Positions 1 to 20,215 of a DNA stretch of 64,000 nucleotides are shown here, in pieces; the stretch's first letter is position 1; each line of letters starts with the position of its first letter. The position numbers were made by a program, and so were the translations under genes. The notes beneath the pieces were generated by a model, which was not told the DNA's origin, searched no databases, and was given only the letters and a program-made list of their open reading frames with translations. This DNA is from Polytrichum commune (lineage: Eukaryota; Streptophyta; Polytrichopsida; Polytrichales; Polytrichaceae): NCBI GenBank assembly GCA_950295325.1, contig OX485805.1, positions 43,982,758 through 44,046,757 of the forward strand, written 5' to 3'.

Positions 1-146
1 TTTGGGATCTTCAATGCTAATTTTGGACTCAGATTAGCTAAAGATTAAGATCTCCTTACCAGGGTTGATTTTTCACAAAGTTTTTGCCCGTCCACGTCCA
101 AAAACCTTGAATTGAAAGGCAAAAAAAATTGCAACCCGTCCCAAAA

Positions 147-340
147 CCGGTAGTTTCTAAACCAACCCGTCCATGGAAAGGTTAAAGAATAAACAACCTG
201 TCCCAAAACCGGTAGTTTCTAAACCAACCCGTCCATGGAAAGGTTAAAGAATAAACAACCTGTCCCAAAACCGGTAGTTTCTAAACCAACCCGTCCATGG
301 AAAGGTTAAAGAAAAAACAACCCATCCCAAAACCGGTTTG
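147..340. repeat. Tandem 62-bp repeat, three copies
   Basis: The motif CCGGTAGTTTCTAAACC recurs at 147, 209 and 271, an exact 62-bp period, followed by a degenerate fourth start near 333. Each unit contains CCCGTCCATGGAAAGG. Related CCCGTCC and CCGGTT words recur near the opposite end of the hAT element (about 1,730-1,800). These look like subterminal repeats expanded in tandem. Confidence 0.85.
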
Positions 341-960
341 GAAATGAAAATACCCGTCCCACAATATGTATAAATAAGTCTCTTACAATGTTGGTAATTT
401 AAATAAAAAAAAACAAAAAACCAAAAGATGTTGACATGTGACTGTTTGCACTTGGAAACAATAGGATCTTCACAAATTATGCCTTCAATGCCCGTCAGTC
501 ATCTGTCTTTTGCTGTTGATTCTCATATTTCCAGTACACCCCATTCTAATTTCCTCTGCCACCATCATTTCTTTTTATTTCTTGTCCTTCAATCTCCCAT
601 TTCATTCCCCACACTCTATCCTCAAGGTGTTTCCATCACCCGTTATCGCCCGTCTGTCACCACCCGCATTCCCTCCACAAGAAGGGTTTTTCTAGACAAA
701 ACCTAATCAAAAGTCATCTACGTGCTAGTTTGAAGTTAGAGACTTTAGATGCTTTGATGCGCATTTCATGTGCAAATATTCCAGTTGAAAATATCAATTG
801 GAATGCAGTGATGCTTGTTTGGAGAAACATGAAGGATAGGAGAATTCATCCACTTCTTTGAAGGGTGAATAGCTCTTTATTTTAAAATTTTTGAACATGT
901 TTATATATACTAATTCTTATTCAATTGCTAAGTTTACCTTCAATTATAATCTTTGACATT

Positions 961-1524
961 AGAGTTATCCGTAAAGTAAGCTTCTGTTTTGACAGATTTT
1001 GAGTGCACTATTCACACAAACCCATGGAAACGCAAAGTAAGGCTCTTGAATTCCGGGGCATAATACACAAGGCCAGGGTTTAGGGTTAGAGCTGGTCTGC
1101 TTGTTTTTGGATGAGAGAATCCGCCTATTCGTGGTTGAGGCCGTCATGCGTGCCTTGGTGGTGCTTGCCACTAAGGCGGGGTGGGGCCGTGGGCCTCATG
1201 TCTTTTTTCGGGGAGGCCGGCTTTAGGGTGGTGTCGGGCCTAGTGGCTAGGCGGCTAGGTAGGCCTACTTACTAACTAACTATTTGGTTACCCTTACTCT
1301 ACTTACTAAATAACTAGTTGGTCTGACAAAGCGACCCTAAATTCCCGGGGCGCGCTCGCAACACAGGAGCAAATTTTTTTTTTCACCATTTCCGGTCCCT
1401 CAAAAGATTTGTGCCTGTGTTTTTTTATAGCTATAGACACCTGCTCCACTTTTAGGGCCTGTCACACAATTTTCTCAAATCCAGGCCCAAAACCCTCTCT
1501 TCAGCTCACTTTACGGATAACTCT
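961..1524. mobile_element. Nested MITE-like element with AGAGTTATCCGTAAAGT ends
   Basis: The left end AGAGTTATCCGTAAAGTAAGCT is matched by the reverse complement of the right end, AGAGTTATCCGTAAAGTGAGCT, 21 of 22 positions by eye. The flanks allow a TA duplication (if the element begins at GAG) or ATT (if it begins at AGAG), so a Tc1/mariner- or Harbinger-type MITE is possible. The GC-rich interior has no coding capacity. It is inserted inside the hAT element and is therefore younger. Confidence 0.65.
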
Positions 1525-1866
1525 ATTATGTTAAAAAGGTTCTAAATTTTGTGGTTGATGAATTAATGTATGCAGGTGTATCAAACACTTCAAGATGGAT
1601 GTTTTGATTTGGTATTAGTGGTTTCATTGCATTATGCTTATATTCACATGTCATATATGACATAATGTAACTGATATTGGCACCAATTATATTGTTTGGA
1701 AAAAATTATCAAAAAAATTGTTATTTTTAGAACCCGTCCAAAGTGAATTTGACACGTCCAAAAACCGGTTCATTTTCTAAGAACCCGTCCACTGGAAAGG
1801 TTTTTTTTTATGAACATGTCCCTGGACATGTTGGGGACCTTGTGAAAAATCACCACTGCTCCTTAC

Positions 1867-2739
1867 ATATGCCCATGAGTGAGCCACATCCGTAGGTGGA
1901 CTTTGATGCCTTGGTGTATTTTTAGGTTATGTCGTGTTGTTTGTGGAGGTAGTCCAAGCATGGTGGTTCGCATATGTTTCGGCACTTTGGTGGAGTTTAT
2001 GTTGACCAATGTTGGGTCATTAAACGTTACATAGAAGTTGGTCGGGGCACCTTAAATTTCAAAAGGGCATATTGAGGGCTGGTTTACACTATGGACCATG
2101 AAGTTGTCACATGGCGATCTAAGAGCGCCGATTCGCTGCTGAAGTCGTCTCGCGACACATCCGTTTACACTAGAGAAAAAATGGCAGAGGGACCATGAAG
2201 GACGAGGTCCCCAAAATATAATTTTTAAAGCCTAATAAATGCACTGACATGGTCCAACGGGTTTTGCAGTGAGAGAGGCAAGAAAAGTGGTATGTGAAAA
2301 AAAGCAAAGCCCATGTCAAAGAAAAGCCATTTCAATAACTTTATAAATAAATCTATCATCTATGTGGCTTAATTATATCATAGCCTATGAGTCATACCAA
2401 CAATGTCTTGCCCTACCCCTTAAACCGGCTCCCACCTGTTTCACCAAACAATGTGGGACAACTAGAACTCAAGAATTCAAGTGCACATTTGTTTTTTTGG
2501 TCTACCAACTGCAGTGTTTGGAATTTGGGGGCTTGTAACATACCGTTGGCAAGGTCTTGAAAATACCTTTCCAACGGTATATTACACACCCCAAAATGTT
2601 TAAAAAATACAGTTGCAATATGAAAAAAAAAAAATCTGTAGTTGTTCAGTGACTGTAGATCAGGGTGGTCAAAAGAACCGCAATGGGAAATCTTCTAACA
2701 ATAATTATCAAAGAATTGAACTTTAGTGTTGAGCAAGTT
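1867..2739. other. Intergenic, no gene seen
   Basis: No supported reading frame. The only structure noticed is a perfect-looking hairpin at about 2,539-2,580 (TACCGTTGG..AAGGT against ACCTT..CCAACGGTA). The left arm of the large inverted repeat begins towards the end of this stretch. Confidence 0.5.
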
Positions 2740-3278
2740 AGGGTGGTAACAACATTAAATGCGCAAATAGTGATGAACGAGGCCCGCAAAACGCTCCTGA
2801 ATTTTGGTCTCGGGGAAAACCAAAATGAACATGAACGCATACATGTGGTATTGGCAGTGACCTGTGACGCTCCTAAGTTAGACTGATGACTAGATAGAAA
2901 TCCCTTTATTTATGGACACAAATTTCAAGAGAATAAAGCCTAAAAATGGTAACTTTCGGAAGGAAGGAGGGAAGAAAGAAGGGAAACTCAAGTTAGTCAG
3001 TGCTTAGAGCTAGAGTAAGCAGGGTGGCATGATCCACCGAGAGAGTTTTAGGCCGCGCACCGCTGAAGCAATTTGGTTGGGAGGTTTCGGGCGTCTTTGT
3101 CGTGCTTCTAAATTATGCATAATTGCTTGGAGGAGGCGCCTCAGCTTCTCGAAGCCGGAAGTATGAATTATCTAACTTAAGTTGAGTTCGATCAGTCACA
3201 GACTCGTTTTCTTAATTTCGAGGAGCGCTAAAATTCCCACCTTGCTGGTGAAATCTGTGTTGAGCTGCATCTTGTCCG

Positions 3279-3338
3279 AGGGCGAAGAAACTCTTCCTTC
3301 ATGCTTGCTCCAATAGAAACTAACCCGACGTTTCTAAG

Positions 3339-3374
<36 letters not shown>

Positions 3375-4045
3375 CATCCATCTATTTGTTTATTTGCTGA
3401 TTCAAGGCGTGTGTGCACTCCTCTGACCTACGGACACCTTGAGTTTGTGACTTGCAATTGGAAGTTTTCACAAAGCTAGTCTAGTTAATGATAGGTTGGG
3501 TGAGAGGGTGGTAGGCTCGTCGACGTCAAGCCCAGTGTTCATATATCCACTACACTTGATGAGTACCAATTTGCCCACCTTGATTGCTGCTCAAATCAGT
3601 GTTGCTCCAGCTTGCCTGAGGGCGATGAGCGCCTTCTCATTCGTGCTTGCTTCAATAGGACCCAGCGTTTGTATCTATCTATCTAGTCTGAGGGACAAAG
3701 ATGCTTTTCTATCATGCTTGCTTCAGTAGGAACTAATCTATCTATCTAGTCTAGTATGAGGGATAAGAAGCTGTTCATTCATACAAGCAATTGCTTGCAT
3801 AGGATCGATCTATATATCTATCTAGTCTGAGAGATTAAGAAGCTCTTCATTCATGCTTGCTTCAACAGTATCTATCTAGCCAGCCTAGTCTAGTCTTAGG
3901 AATAAGAAGCTATTCCATCATGCTTGCTTCAATAGGAACTAGTGTATCTATCTATCAATCTATCCTGTTTGCGGGATAAGGAGCTTATCATTCATGCTTG
4001 TTTCATTAGGAACTAGCGTATCTGTCTGTCTATCTATCTAGTTGT
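3279..4045 (+). repeat. Degenerate 70-bp minisatellite with TCTA runs, upstream of the receptor kinase
   Basis: About seven degenerate units of 68-75 bp can be read (starting near 3,279, 3,618, 3,691, 3,759, 3,829, 3,898 and 3,971). Each unit goes GAGGGATAAGAAGCT, then TTCATTCATGCTTGCTTC, then AATAGGAACTAG, then a run of TATC. A pure TCTA microsatellite lies at about 3,341-3,374. The array ends about 60 bp before the kinase start codon, so it lies in the 5' UTR or core promoter. It is conserved in the other arm at 39,481-40,260. Confidence 0.8.
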
Positions 4046-4107
4046 CCAGCTGCTGCAGCTTGCGCCTAATTCTGCGGCCTACGTACAAATTTAGTTGTGG
4101 CTTGGAG

Positions 4108-13426
<9,319 letters not shown>

Positions 13427-14483
13427 TTTGAGTGAAATCATAATGGGAAATCTGGTGTTGATCACATGTTTAAAATCTAACCACTTGGATTTCAATTTTT
13501 CTTCTCATCCTGTAGACCCTCCCTGTGTACCATTTCTTTGTGATTAGTGGCTTTATAGAATCCCTACATTTCTTCTTGACCTTCCTCACTGGATGAAATA
13601 AACTCCTTTTGTGAGAAACCTCAGAGCATACTTACCATGTTCCCATTTTAGGTCTTTGTTGGTATATAAAACCCAATGGCTTGATGAGGACATATGATTG
13701 TATACATCATGTCACCATGTTATAATAGAGTTCAATCTCATCACTGCCTTGGCAACAATGAGGTATATAGTAGAGACAAATGTGTATGAGCTTAATCCAG
13801 TGAATTAAACTATCTTCAACAACTTTCTCAAAAGTGATTCATGAACACTGGCATGATAACAAAGAAGTCCTATATTTTCACCAAACACATATATTTTGTA
13901 TGTACATAATTGAGGAGAGAAGGAAAAGTTATAAGAGATTGCATTAAATTTTCTCCTCTTTGTGTTAATATAATTTGAGCTCATAGTCCAATCTCATCAT
14001 TATACACTTCTTTTGGTGTCCCATCTTAACTACAAACCTTGCCATATACCACTCAAATACAGGTGTCCAATTGCGAAGAATGACCACATAAGGCTCACAT
14101 AAGTGCCTTAAGCCAAAAAATTATCCATCCAAGGATGCACACAATTCTCCGGTGACACTGAGAGATCTCACTCTTTTCAGTGATGCTTCCCTCAAAAAGA
14201 ATTCTGGTTTTGTCTACAAATAGAAGTTCCAATGTCTGTCTCAGAATCTGACGAGTGATGGAAACTAGCCAGGGGAAGAAAAACTACTGAATCTTCCATG
14301 AACAACTACCTCACTAAATGACTCGTTCCAATTAAAAATACAAACATGAGACGCAATGATGGTTGCTACTATTGAAATCTACCCACAGGAGTCCAAAACT
14401 GGAAGAATGTGGACCCAGATCGACATCCTCTGGAGCTCGTTGCCAAACAAAAATAAATTTTGGTACTTGCATCAAACATTTAA
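13427..14483. other. Convergent intergenic region between kinase A and the lumen-protein gene
   Basis: About 1.05 kb separates two genes that converge; it must hold both 3' UTRs. I see no gene. A 106-bp block at 13,512-13,617 is in the opposite relative orientation from its partner in the other arm (29,526-29,601). A piece reading GGTCTTTGTTGGTAT at about 13,651 belongs to a small repeated sequence also present near 29.45 kb and 43.44 kb. Confidence 0.5.
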
Positions 14484-17400
14484 TTACAAGCCCACCACTT
14501 CTTCTGACAATCCAGCAAGCCTGGTCCACTTCTCCAGTGAGCTTGCTGAGGCTACGAAAGCATTTCTTGAGGAATCCGCATCGCCTGATTTCACTGATAC
14601 AACCAAATTTGATATATTAGATACAAAAAAGAGAGGATAGAGGAGATACAGAAATTTGAGTTGACAGATTATGGGTCCAAAAATTTGACTTCATATTAAT
14701 TTCACCAGTACAACCAAATTTGATTGGCAGGTTGCAATTGTGCAACAATCTTGTAATCACATACACCTCACAAGCACTTAAAGATATCTGAGAACTCTTT
14801 TAGTCTACTCACCATGACCGCAGATTTATCTAATTAGTAAGAATTTTGGGAAAGCACTCGCAAAAATTGCTGTGGTCATTAGTTTAGGAATATCCATAAA
14901 CATCTAGAAATTAAAACGCAATGACCAATGGAAGCAAATTCAAAGAGTGGTATGAAAACTAAACATAAGGCTAAAAATCATAGAGTAGCTCATTTGCGCA
15001 TTCACTGAGAGACTCAAGACCATTTGTAACTGAATTCAAGCATCCATTAGATAGACAATCAAGGCCGTCAATGTCTAAAAAATCTTGTGTTAATCACTAA
15101 GTCCTTGGTTACTTCATCGATTCTCACATGCCTCTCAGTTTTTCTTAAAAACTCACTAGAGCTTCCTTGAACACAAGGAAAGACCCAAGGAATGCATAAG
15201 GTAGGAAGGAAGGGAGAGAGAGGGAATGAAGGAGGAGGAGAGGAAGGAAGATAGATTACACCTGCTAATGTGAGAATGTAAATTTCCAATGATGTGTCAC
15301 CTCCATAGAAATTTCTTCCTAAATATTAAAAAATATATCAATCTTGGAGATCCACTTTCGGGAGAGAAATCGTACCTGCAGCCTGGAGGGAGTTCAAGGC
15401 AGAACTGAAAGTCTCAGCCTCGCTTTTCTCCTCCTTGCTGGAACTCACCTGAACAAGAACAATGATATATGCCAGATATTGAGAATCTTACGCTTCTATA
15501 CCACACACGAATTCGAGAGTCGGGAAGCAATCAGTTGTCAACAATGATTTGCTAAAAGGCAGGAAAAGCTGTCCAGACCTTAGATACGGCAGCCTTGACG
15601 TTGTTGATCCACTCCGTCGCCAACACCGAGGTGGCAGAGTTGAGGTCACCATTATCAATTGCCTGTCCGGTTTCGCTCAATTTGTACACAGCAGCTTGCA
15701 CAGACTCTGCTCAGCAGGAATGACATCATAAGTTCTCATTTCTCACAATAGTTAGTATTTTCGTGTTGTCAAAGTATTAGAAAGTCTCTCGGTAACTGAA
15801 CTTAGTTTAACAGTTTGGAGAAGGAGGCTGGCAATTATCCAATTACAGATGTTTCTGTGGCGTAGGGATGACCAGCGAGTGTTCATCTAACATATTCAAA
15901 CTTGCAACCTGAAGCTGCAAACAGGTGAACTCGGGTTTCCAGTAAAACCCTCAACGCTACTGTGGACACATAAAATTGTATCAATCAAACAACATGTAAA
16001 AGACAATTCGGTGACTGGAATTTTCATGATTATTCTGAAGGGTGGCTGAAACCAAAGGGCTTAAAATCTGGGTCCCATGGAACCCGTGGGAACTCTAAAG
16101 TTCACCTCCTTTAGGCTTTAGGCTTTAGGCTGGAACAGTGGTAGGATGGGTGTTTAACTTTTGGTCCCCCATAGAAAGAAAGACTACTCCTGTGTTGCCA
16201 CCAGGGTGTAGCTTCAATTTTGAGTTGCTATAAGTCTATATGTAATCCTGAAACAGGCATTACGAGAATTAGAAGGCCCCCACAAATTTTTGCCTTCTTT
16301 CAAAGATGAACACCTTCAGTGGGCGTGGACAAGCTGGCTAGCACCTATCTATCTCCCCCCAAGGACAAGCCCCTAGGTTCCCACATGGGTGGTTGAAAAT
16401 ATATACCCCCACTATGATTGGGTGGACCATAGATGGTAGGGTACACCGAGAATCAAGTGCTAGGACCATCACCCATCCCAGTATTATTTCAGCCTTAGTT
16501 GGCTTAACCTCCCATGGAATCCAAGTTAAGGCCTTGGGCTTAAGGCACCCTCATGTCTCCCACAAACAGTCATCAACCAAACCTTTCGTTGTCAGAGTTA
16601 ACCCAAAAATATATATATATATATATATGCCTCCAAAGTTGTTATTGGCAGCAATGTAACTCATGGCGCTCCTTCATTTTCAACAAAACTCTGTCAAAGA
16701 CTCTCTTAAAAAATTGTACTTTAAAGGATGGCCTCAACTTTTCCCCAAAGCATCCCAAATGAATTCATTCTATCATAAAGCTAATGCTCTTCCCTGCGCT
16801 AACTTGCAACTGGAATTAATCCCTGTGCATTGGTGATGGACTGTGGAGTGAGATTTGACAGTGCTGAATGATATCAATTCATCCATCAATTCACCAACAC
16901 TCAAGACGATCAAACACCCCATATTTGCCTTCGACTCCTATTATGCTGCCCATCACGTCAACTCTATTTTCAGCAGAGACCTAACTGGATATGCGAGGAC
17001 ATATTTGATAACCGTGTCCAATCCGATACCTAACATTAACCAACAGCCGTCCATCTGTCATATTGCTTTCCAGTTTGCGACATAGCCAATGCAGCCCTAC
17101 CCGAATGCCAAATCCTCCACTTGCTCACTCCATAGCATCATTGTTATGCTTTGTGAGAGAGTTCACGTGAACTGGGAATCAAAGGCACTTTGCTGCAAGC
17201 ATCAAAAGCCATGTACGAGAATATTGTCCCATCAAATTAAGCCTTAATCTGAGAATGTGAGAAGGCTTTACGTGGTCTTAAAATAAGGTAGACGTGCCTA
17301 ATTCAGTTACTTTTACTTATCTTGATCAGACACCTATATTTGAGAGGTATGTGGTTTGGTGTGGCTCCAAGAACAAATACCAAAAAGGCATCATATGCTT

Positions 17401-18354
17401 AAAAGAGACTGAACTACATATTTAAAAAAGATTGGACGGGGGGACCTATATGACCATTTGATGAGCACGAGATTCTTCATTTTGGTAATGAATAAGATAC
17501 TCATATGAGTTCCAAAAATCAAGAGCAAAGTGGCTACAGCCTCGATCTGGCTATGCTAACCATCTCCAACTAATAGCGTGTTTCGAATCCCAGGAGAAGT
17601 GGGCTAGTCAGAAAAACCATTTAAGACCCATCTACCTTAGGAACTTGTCAATGCAGCCCCAACCAATATCCAGATCCTCTACTCACACACTCCCTCGCTC
17701 CATATCATCGTTATTAAGGTTCATAAGAGTGTTCCACATTGATACAAGGATCAATATCCATATTGTTCAAGAGACTATTGTCGAATAACTTCAAGCCTTA
17801 ATTCTGAGAGTGTGTAGAGGTTTTGCTGATAAGAGCCTGCCAATTGATGACTAAGCTCCAAATTCATTCCAAGTTACTGAGGACCCCAATTCTTAGAGAT
17901 TAGAAGTTGGACCCTAATTTCAATGCTATGTCACTTTCGTAATTGATCCAATGCAATTACAAGCAATGGTAAGGGACTTGGAATGCATACGGATTTCCTT
18001 CTTGAAGACGTTGACGGCACTCGAGCGTCGCTCAATGCGCTTCTTCTTGTCCTCCTTCACCTTCAACAGAAGCGCGTCGTCGTCGTCACTCTCCAACAGC
18101 GCAAACGCGGCAGGCGCAAGAGAATTCACCGTCAAACCTCCCACCGCGATCAAAGCGCACACCGCCCGCCTCCCGGAAGCCCTAGCAATCTTCTTGCTCT
18201 CCTCTTCCGTTGGCTGCTCGCTCGCCACACACCTCGTGGTTGCAACAGCCAAGCGGCCATTGCCATTGCGATTGATCTTGCTCTCCCATCGCTGAATTCC
18301 CAGTTTCTGACCCTCGACGAACGCCGAGCACGAGTACGCGAGCGAAGAAGCCAT
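14484..18354 (-). CDS. MPH2: Thylakoid lumen protein, MPH2/TL16.5-like, functional copy (4 exons, 224 aa)
   Basis: Exons on the minus strand: 18354-17991, 15706-15579, 15448-15376, 14593-14484; 675 nt closes as 225 codons including TAA. The N-terminus (MASSLAYSCSAF..) is a chloroplast transit peptide. It is followed by a lumen signal with twin arginines (GRRAVCALIAVGG, about residue 61) and an AxA site (AAFA, cleavage after about residue 85). The mature part has LLESDDDDALL, KVKEDKKKRIERR, AAVYKLSETGQAIDNGD, then AFVASASSLEKWTRLAGL. That order matches Arabidopsis At4g02530 (thylakoid lumenal 16.5 kDa protein, MPH2), known for supporting photosystem II repair under high light; the name is assigned from remembered family features. 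Intron 1 is 2.3 kb and contains a 5S-rRNA-like sequence. This is the only usable copy in the window. Confidence 0.85.
16439..16550 (-). ncRNA. 5S rRNA-like sequence inside intron 1 of the lumen-protein gene
   Basis: Read on the minus strand (the sense of the host gene), the segment starts GGGTGCC and ends GGTGTACCCT, about 112 nt. It aligns with plant 5S rRNA through the internal promoter region: GTTAAGC..CT..GG (A box), a degenerate intermediate element, then ATAATACTGGGATGGGTGA against 5S AGTAGTACTAGGATGGGTGA (C box). Complementary ends are retained. It is too diverged in its first half to be a working ribosomal gene; a 5S-derived SINE head, a retropseudogene or a structured intronic element are the options. 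Confidence 0.55.
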
Positions 18355-18540
18355 TAGAGAAAATTGGATTAATTTTGGTTGGTCGAATTGAGGTGAGATT
18401 GCTCTTGGGCAGAGCGAAGAATGTGAAGAGCAAGATTGAGTATATGGCGATGGCGAGAGAGATCGGCTACGTGTCCGCACGAGAACGCTCCTCCTCAGCT
18501 GCCCATCTCCTCTTCCTTATCCACCTCTACCTCGAGGTTT
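18355..18540 (-). promoter_or_regulatory. Probable promoter/5' UTR of the lumen-protein gene
   Basis: This lies immediately upstream of the only intact MPH2-like start codon. Read on the minus strand it contains GATAAGG (I-box core, near 18,515-18,525) and GGACACGTAGC (ACGT core, near 18,468-18,478), both common in light-responsive photosynthesis promoters. The duplicated arm stops at about 18,380, so this region is not present beside the other copy. Transcription start is not determinable from sequence. Confidence 0.4.
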
Positions 18541-19080
18541 CATCCATCCATAACCCGCCATCCATCCAAAGTGGAGGCACTTCCAAGAACTTCTCTTGTC
18601 TTTTTTCTATCCACGCAGAGAACTTTTCATCCATAACCTTCATTTTCATTTCCATGAGCCCACTGATTATGTCTCACAAACAACTTCAGTTCATGGATGT
18701 CTCGCTATTATCACAGTTTAGAGATCCACTCTCCTCTCATCAATTATGTGGTTCATAGATTGCCAATTTGTGTCTCTTATTCACCTTGACCTTGAGGTTT
18801 CATGCATTCCTAACAGGTCACTGATCCCAGGTGGAGAGCACTTTTCTCTTTTTCTATCCATGTAGAGAACATGCCCATAAATTTCAATTTATGTCAATGA
18901 AGTAACCGGTTATAGACTACACAACCGGTGTGCTCATGGTTTTAAAAGTGAAGGCTATCGATGAAACATTGTCTATGTGGATAGGAAAAAAGACAAGAGA
19001 AATTGTTGGAAGTGCTCTCCCACTTGCATGAATGACGGGTTATGAATGGATGAAACCTCAAGATCGAGGTGGATAAGGGG
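18515..19080. repeat. Inverted-repeat cluster (CCTCGAGGTTTCATCCATCCATAA family)
   Basis: A 125-bp block at 18,515-18,640 (TATCCACCTCTACCTCGAGG, then TTTCATCCATCCATAACC, then CACTTCCAAGAACTTCTC) recurs in reverse complement at about 18,955-19,075 (ACAAGAGAAATTGTTGGAAG..GATGAAACCTCAAGATCGAG). A third, diverged direct copy lies at about 18,776-18,870 (TCACCTTGACCTTGAGGTTTCATGC). This gives a hairpin-forming element with an internal extra unit, probably a composite MITE. It abuts the promoter of the lumen-protein gene. Confidence 0.65.
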
Positions 19081-19428
19081 CACACATGTGAACAATCTAT
19101 GACCTGCATCATTGGCAAGAGAAGGGTAATTGACGAGCTTAAATTGGTGTCTCACCACTCTCGCATGTTCACCAATTTGTTTCAAAGACACCAACCAATT
19201 GTATGAATGTGAACATTAAATCGATATCAACGAGTTTGTTTCGCATAGTTTTTGCTATCTAACCTTGCAACCTTCATTTTATAGCACATGAAGAATGTAT
19301 GTTGCTTTGTGAAAAAGGCTTGAGCTGTTAGGAGTTAAAGGCCAACTACGTGGTAGTTGTCCTTGGCTGGAAGCATTTCCTATGTAAATGCATTTGCACA
19401 TCCATTTTTGTTGTGGTTGAAACGTTAA

Positions 19429-19637
19429 CTACACTAAATGTAATATTTAGTATCACTTACTATTTGGAATTACGCAATGCTATATCTATCTACTATATAT
19501 CTCATATTTTACCAAAAAATATTAAAATTTTATAAAACATTAACAACTTTACTTAGTTAAAAATTAAATCAATAGTAAAAATACATAACACTGTAAATCC
19601 AAACAGTAAGTGACACTTAATATCATATTTAGTGTAG
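19429..19637. mobile_element. MITE with CTACACTAAAT ends (209 bp)
   Basis: The left end CTACACTAAATGTAATATTT and the reverse complement of the right end, CTACACTAAATATGATATTA, pair over about 50 bp, including ATCACTTACTATTTGGA against GTCACTTACTGTTTGGA. The same family recurs at 45,053-45,274. It is AT-rich with no coding capacity. Confidence 0.7.
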
Positions 19638-19838
19638 CCTTCATTTGAAGGCAAACTCAATTCTGGGTTTCGTAAATTAGGGTTAGTCATCAATGATGGT
19701 TTATGTGAAAAGAACTCGAGCCCATAATAGATTTATTCAGCATTTTATATATGGTGTAATTTGTACAAGGTGGTGGATTTACTTTTAGAATTATATGACG
19801 GCTACATGATGTTTTTGGTGCATAATTCCTTGACACAA

Positions 19839-20215
19839 TAGAGTTATGCGTAAAGTCTCTCAAAGAGTGATGAAATCTTGAGTTTGATCCTTTTTTTGAG
19901 AAAATCATCTACTAAGAACTCTTGAGCTTGTCATGTGTTGTGTGGCAGAGCCTATTTTAAAAGTTGGGTGAAATTTCTTGAACCTTTTTTTTGTCATCTC
20001 AAAAACTTTGAGAGAATTTTAAGATTTAATTTATATTTTTCTCATGGGATCCACCACCCTAAGTCACGGATCAACCTACGCAAGACTAGCTTGGCCCATC
20101 TTTACTAGAGTATGACAAGTTAGAATTATGGTTTACAATAGTCTGACACCACTTTTTGAGCCTCATGTTAGTTTGAGCCTTAAGAAAATTTGGGGGGTTT
20201 TATGGTTACACTCTC
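19839..20215 (+). mobile_element. Dispersed repeat with AGAGTTATGCGTAAAGTCTC start
   Basis: It begins AGAGTTATGCGTAAAGTCTC and runs through ACTAAGAACTCTTGAGCTTG, CATGGGATCCACCACCCTAA and AGACTAGCTTGGCCCATC. The same ordered motifs are found at 62,062-62,420 in the same orientation and at 46,068-46,460 in reverse. No reading frame is present. The boundary at the right end is not sharp. Confidence 0.55.

Larger units (their letters stand above)
52..1866. mobile_element. Non-autonomous hAT-type DNA transposon with 8-bp target duplication
   Basis: The element runs from 60 to 1,858. Its ends are imperfect terminal inverted repeats: CAGGGTTGATTTTTCACAA on the left and, read inward from the right, CAGTGGTGATTTTTCACAA. 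The 8-bp direct repeat CTCCTTAC flanks it at 52-59 and 1,859-1,866. A target duplication of 8 bp together with ends starting CAG(G/T)G is the signature of the hAT superfamily. The interior (1.8 kb) has no transposase reading frame, so it would need a transposase supplied in trans. Both subterminal zones are rich in the words CCCGTCC and AACCGGT, the usual place for hAT transposase-binding repeats. A second inverted-repeat element sits inside at 961-1,524. Confidence 0.82.

Noticed and set aside
14356-14640. 94-codon plus-strand frame with ELAEATKAFLEESASPD
   Set aside because: It is the antisense of exon 4 of the lumen-protein gene. The minus-strand reading gives the conserved AFVASASSLEKW motif.
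16439-16550. Functional 5S rRNA gene
   Set aside because: The 5' half is too diverged, no T-run terminator follows immediately, and it is a single copy within an intron.
17951-18357. Open frames on the plus strand at 17,951-18,357 and their mirror at 24,950-25,315
   Set aside because: They are opposite-strand shadows of exon 1 of the lumen-protein gene, with no splice or domain support.
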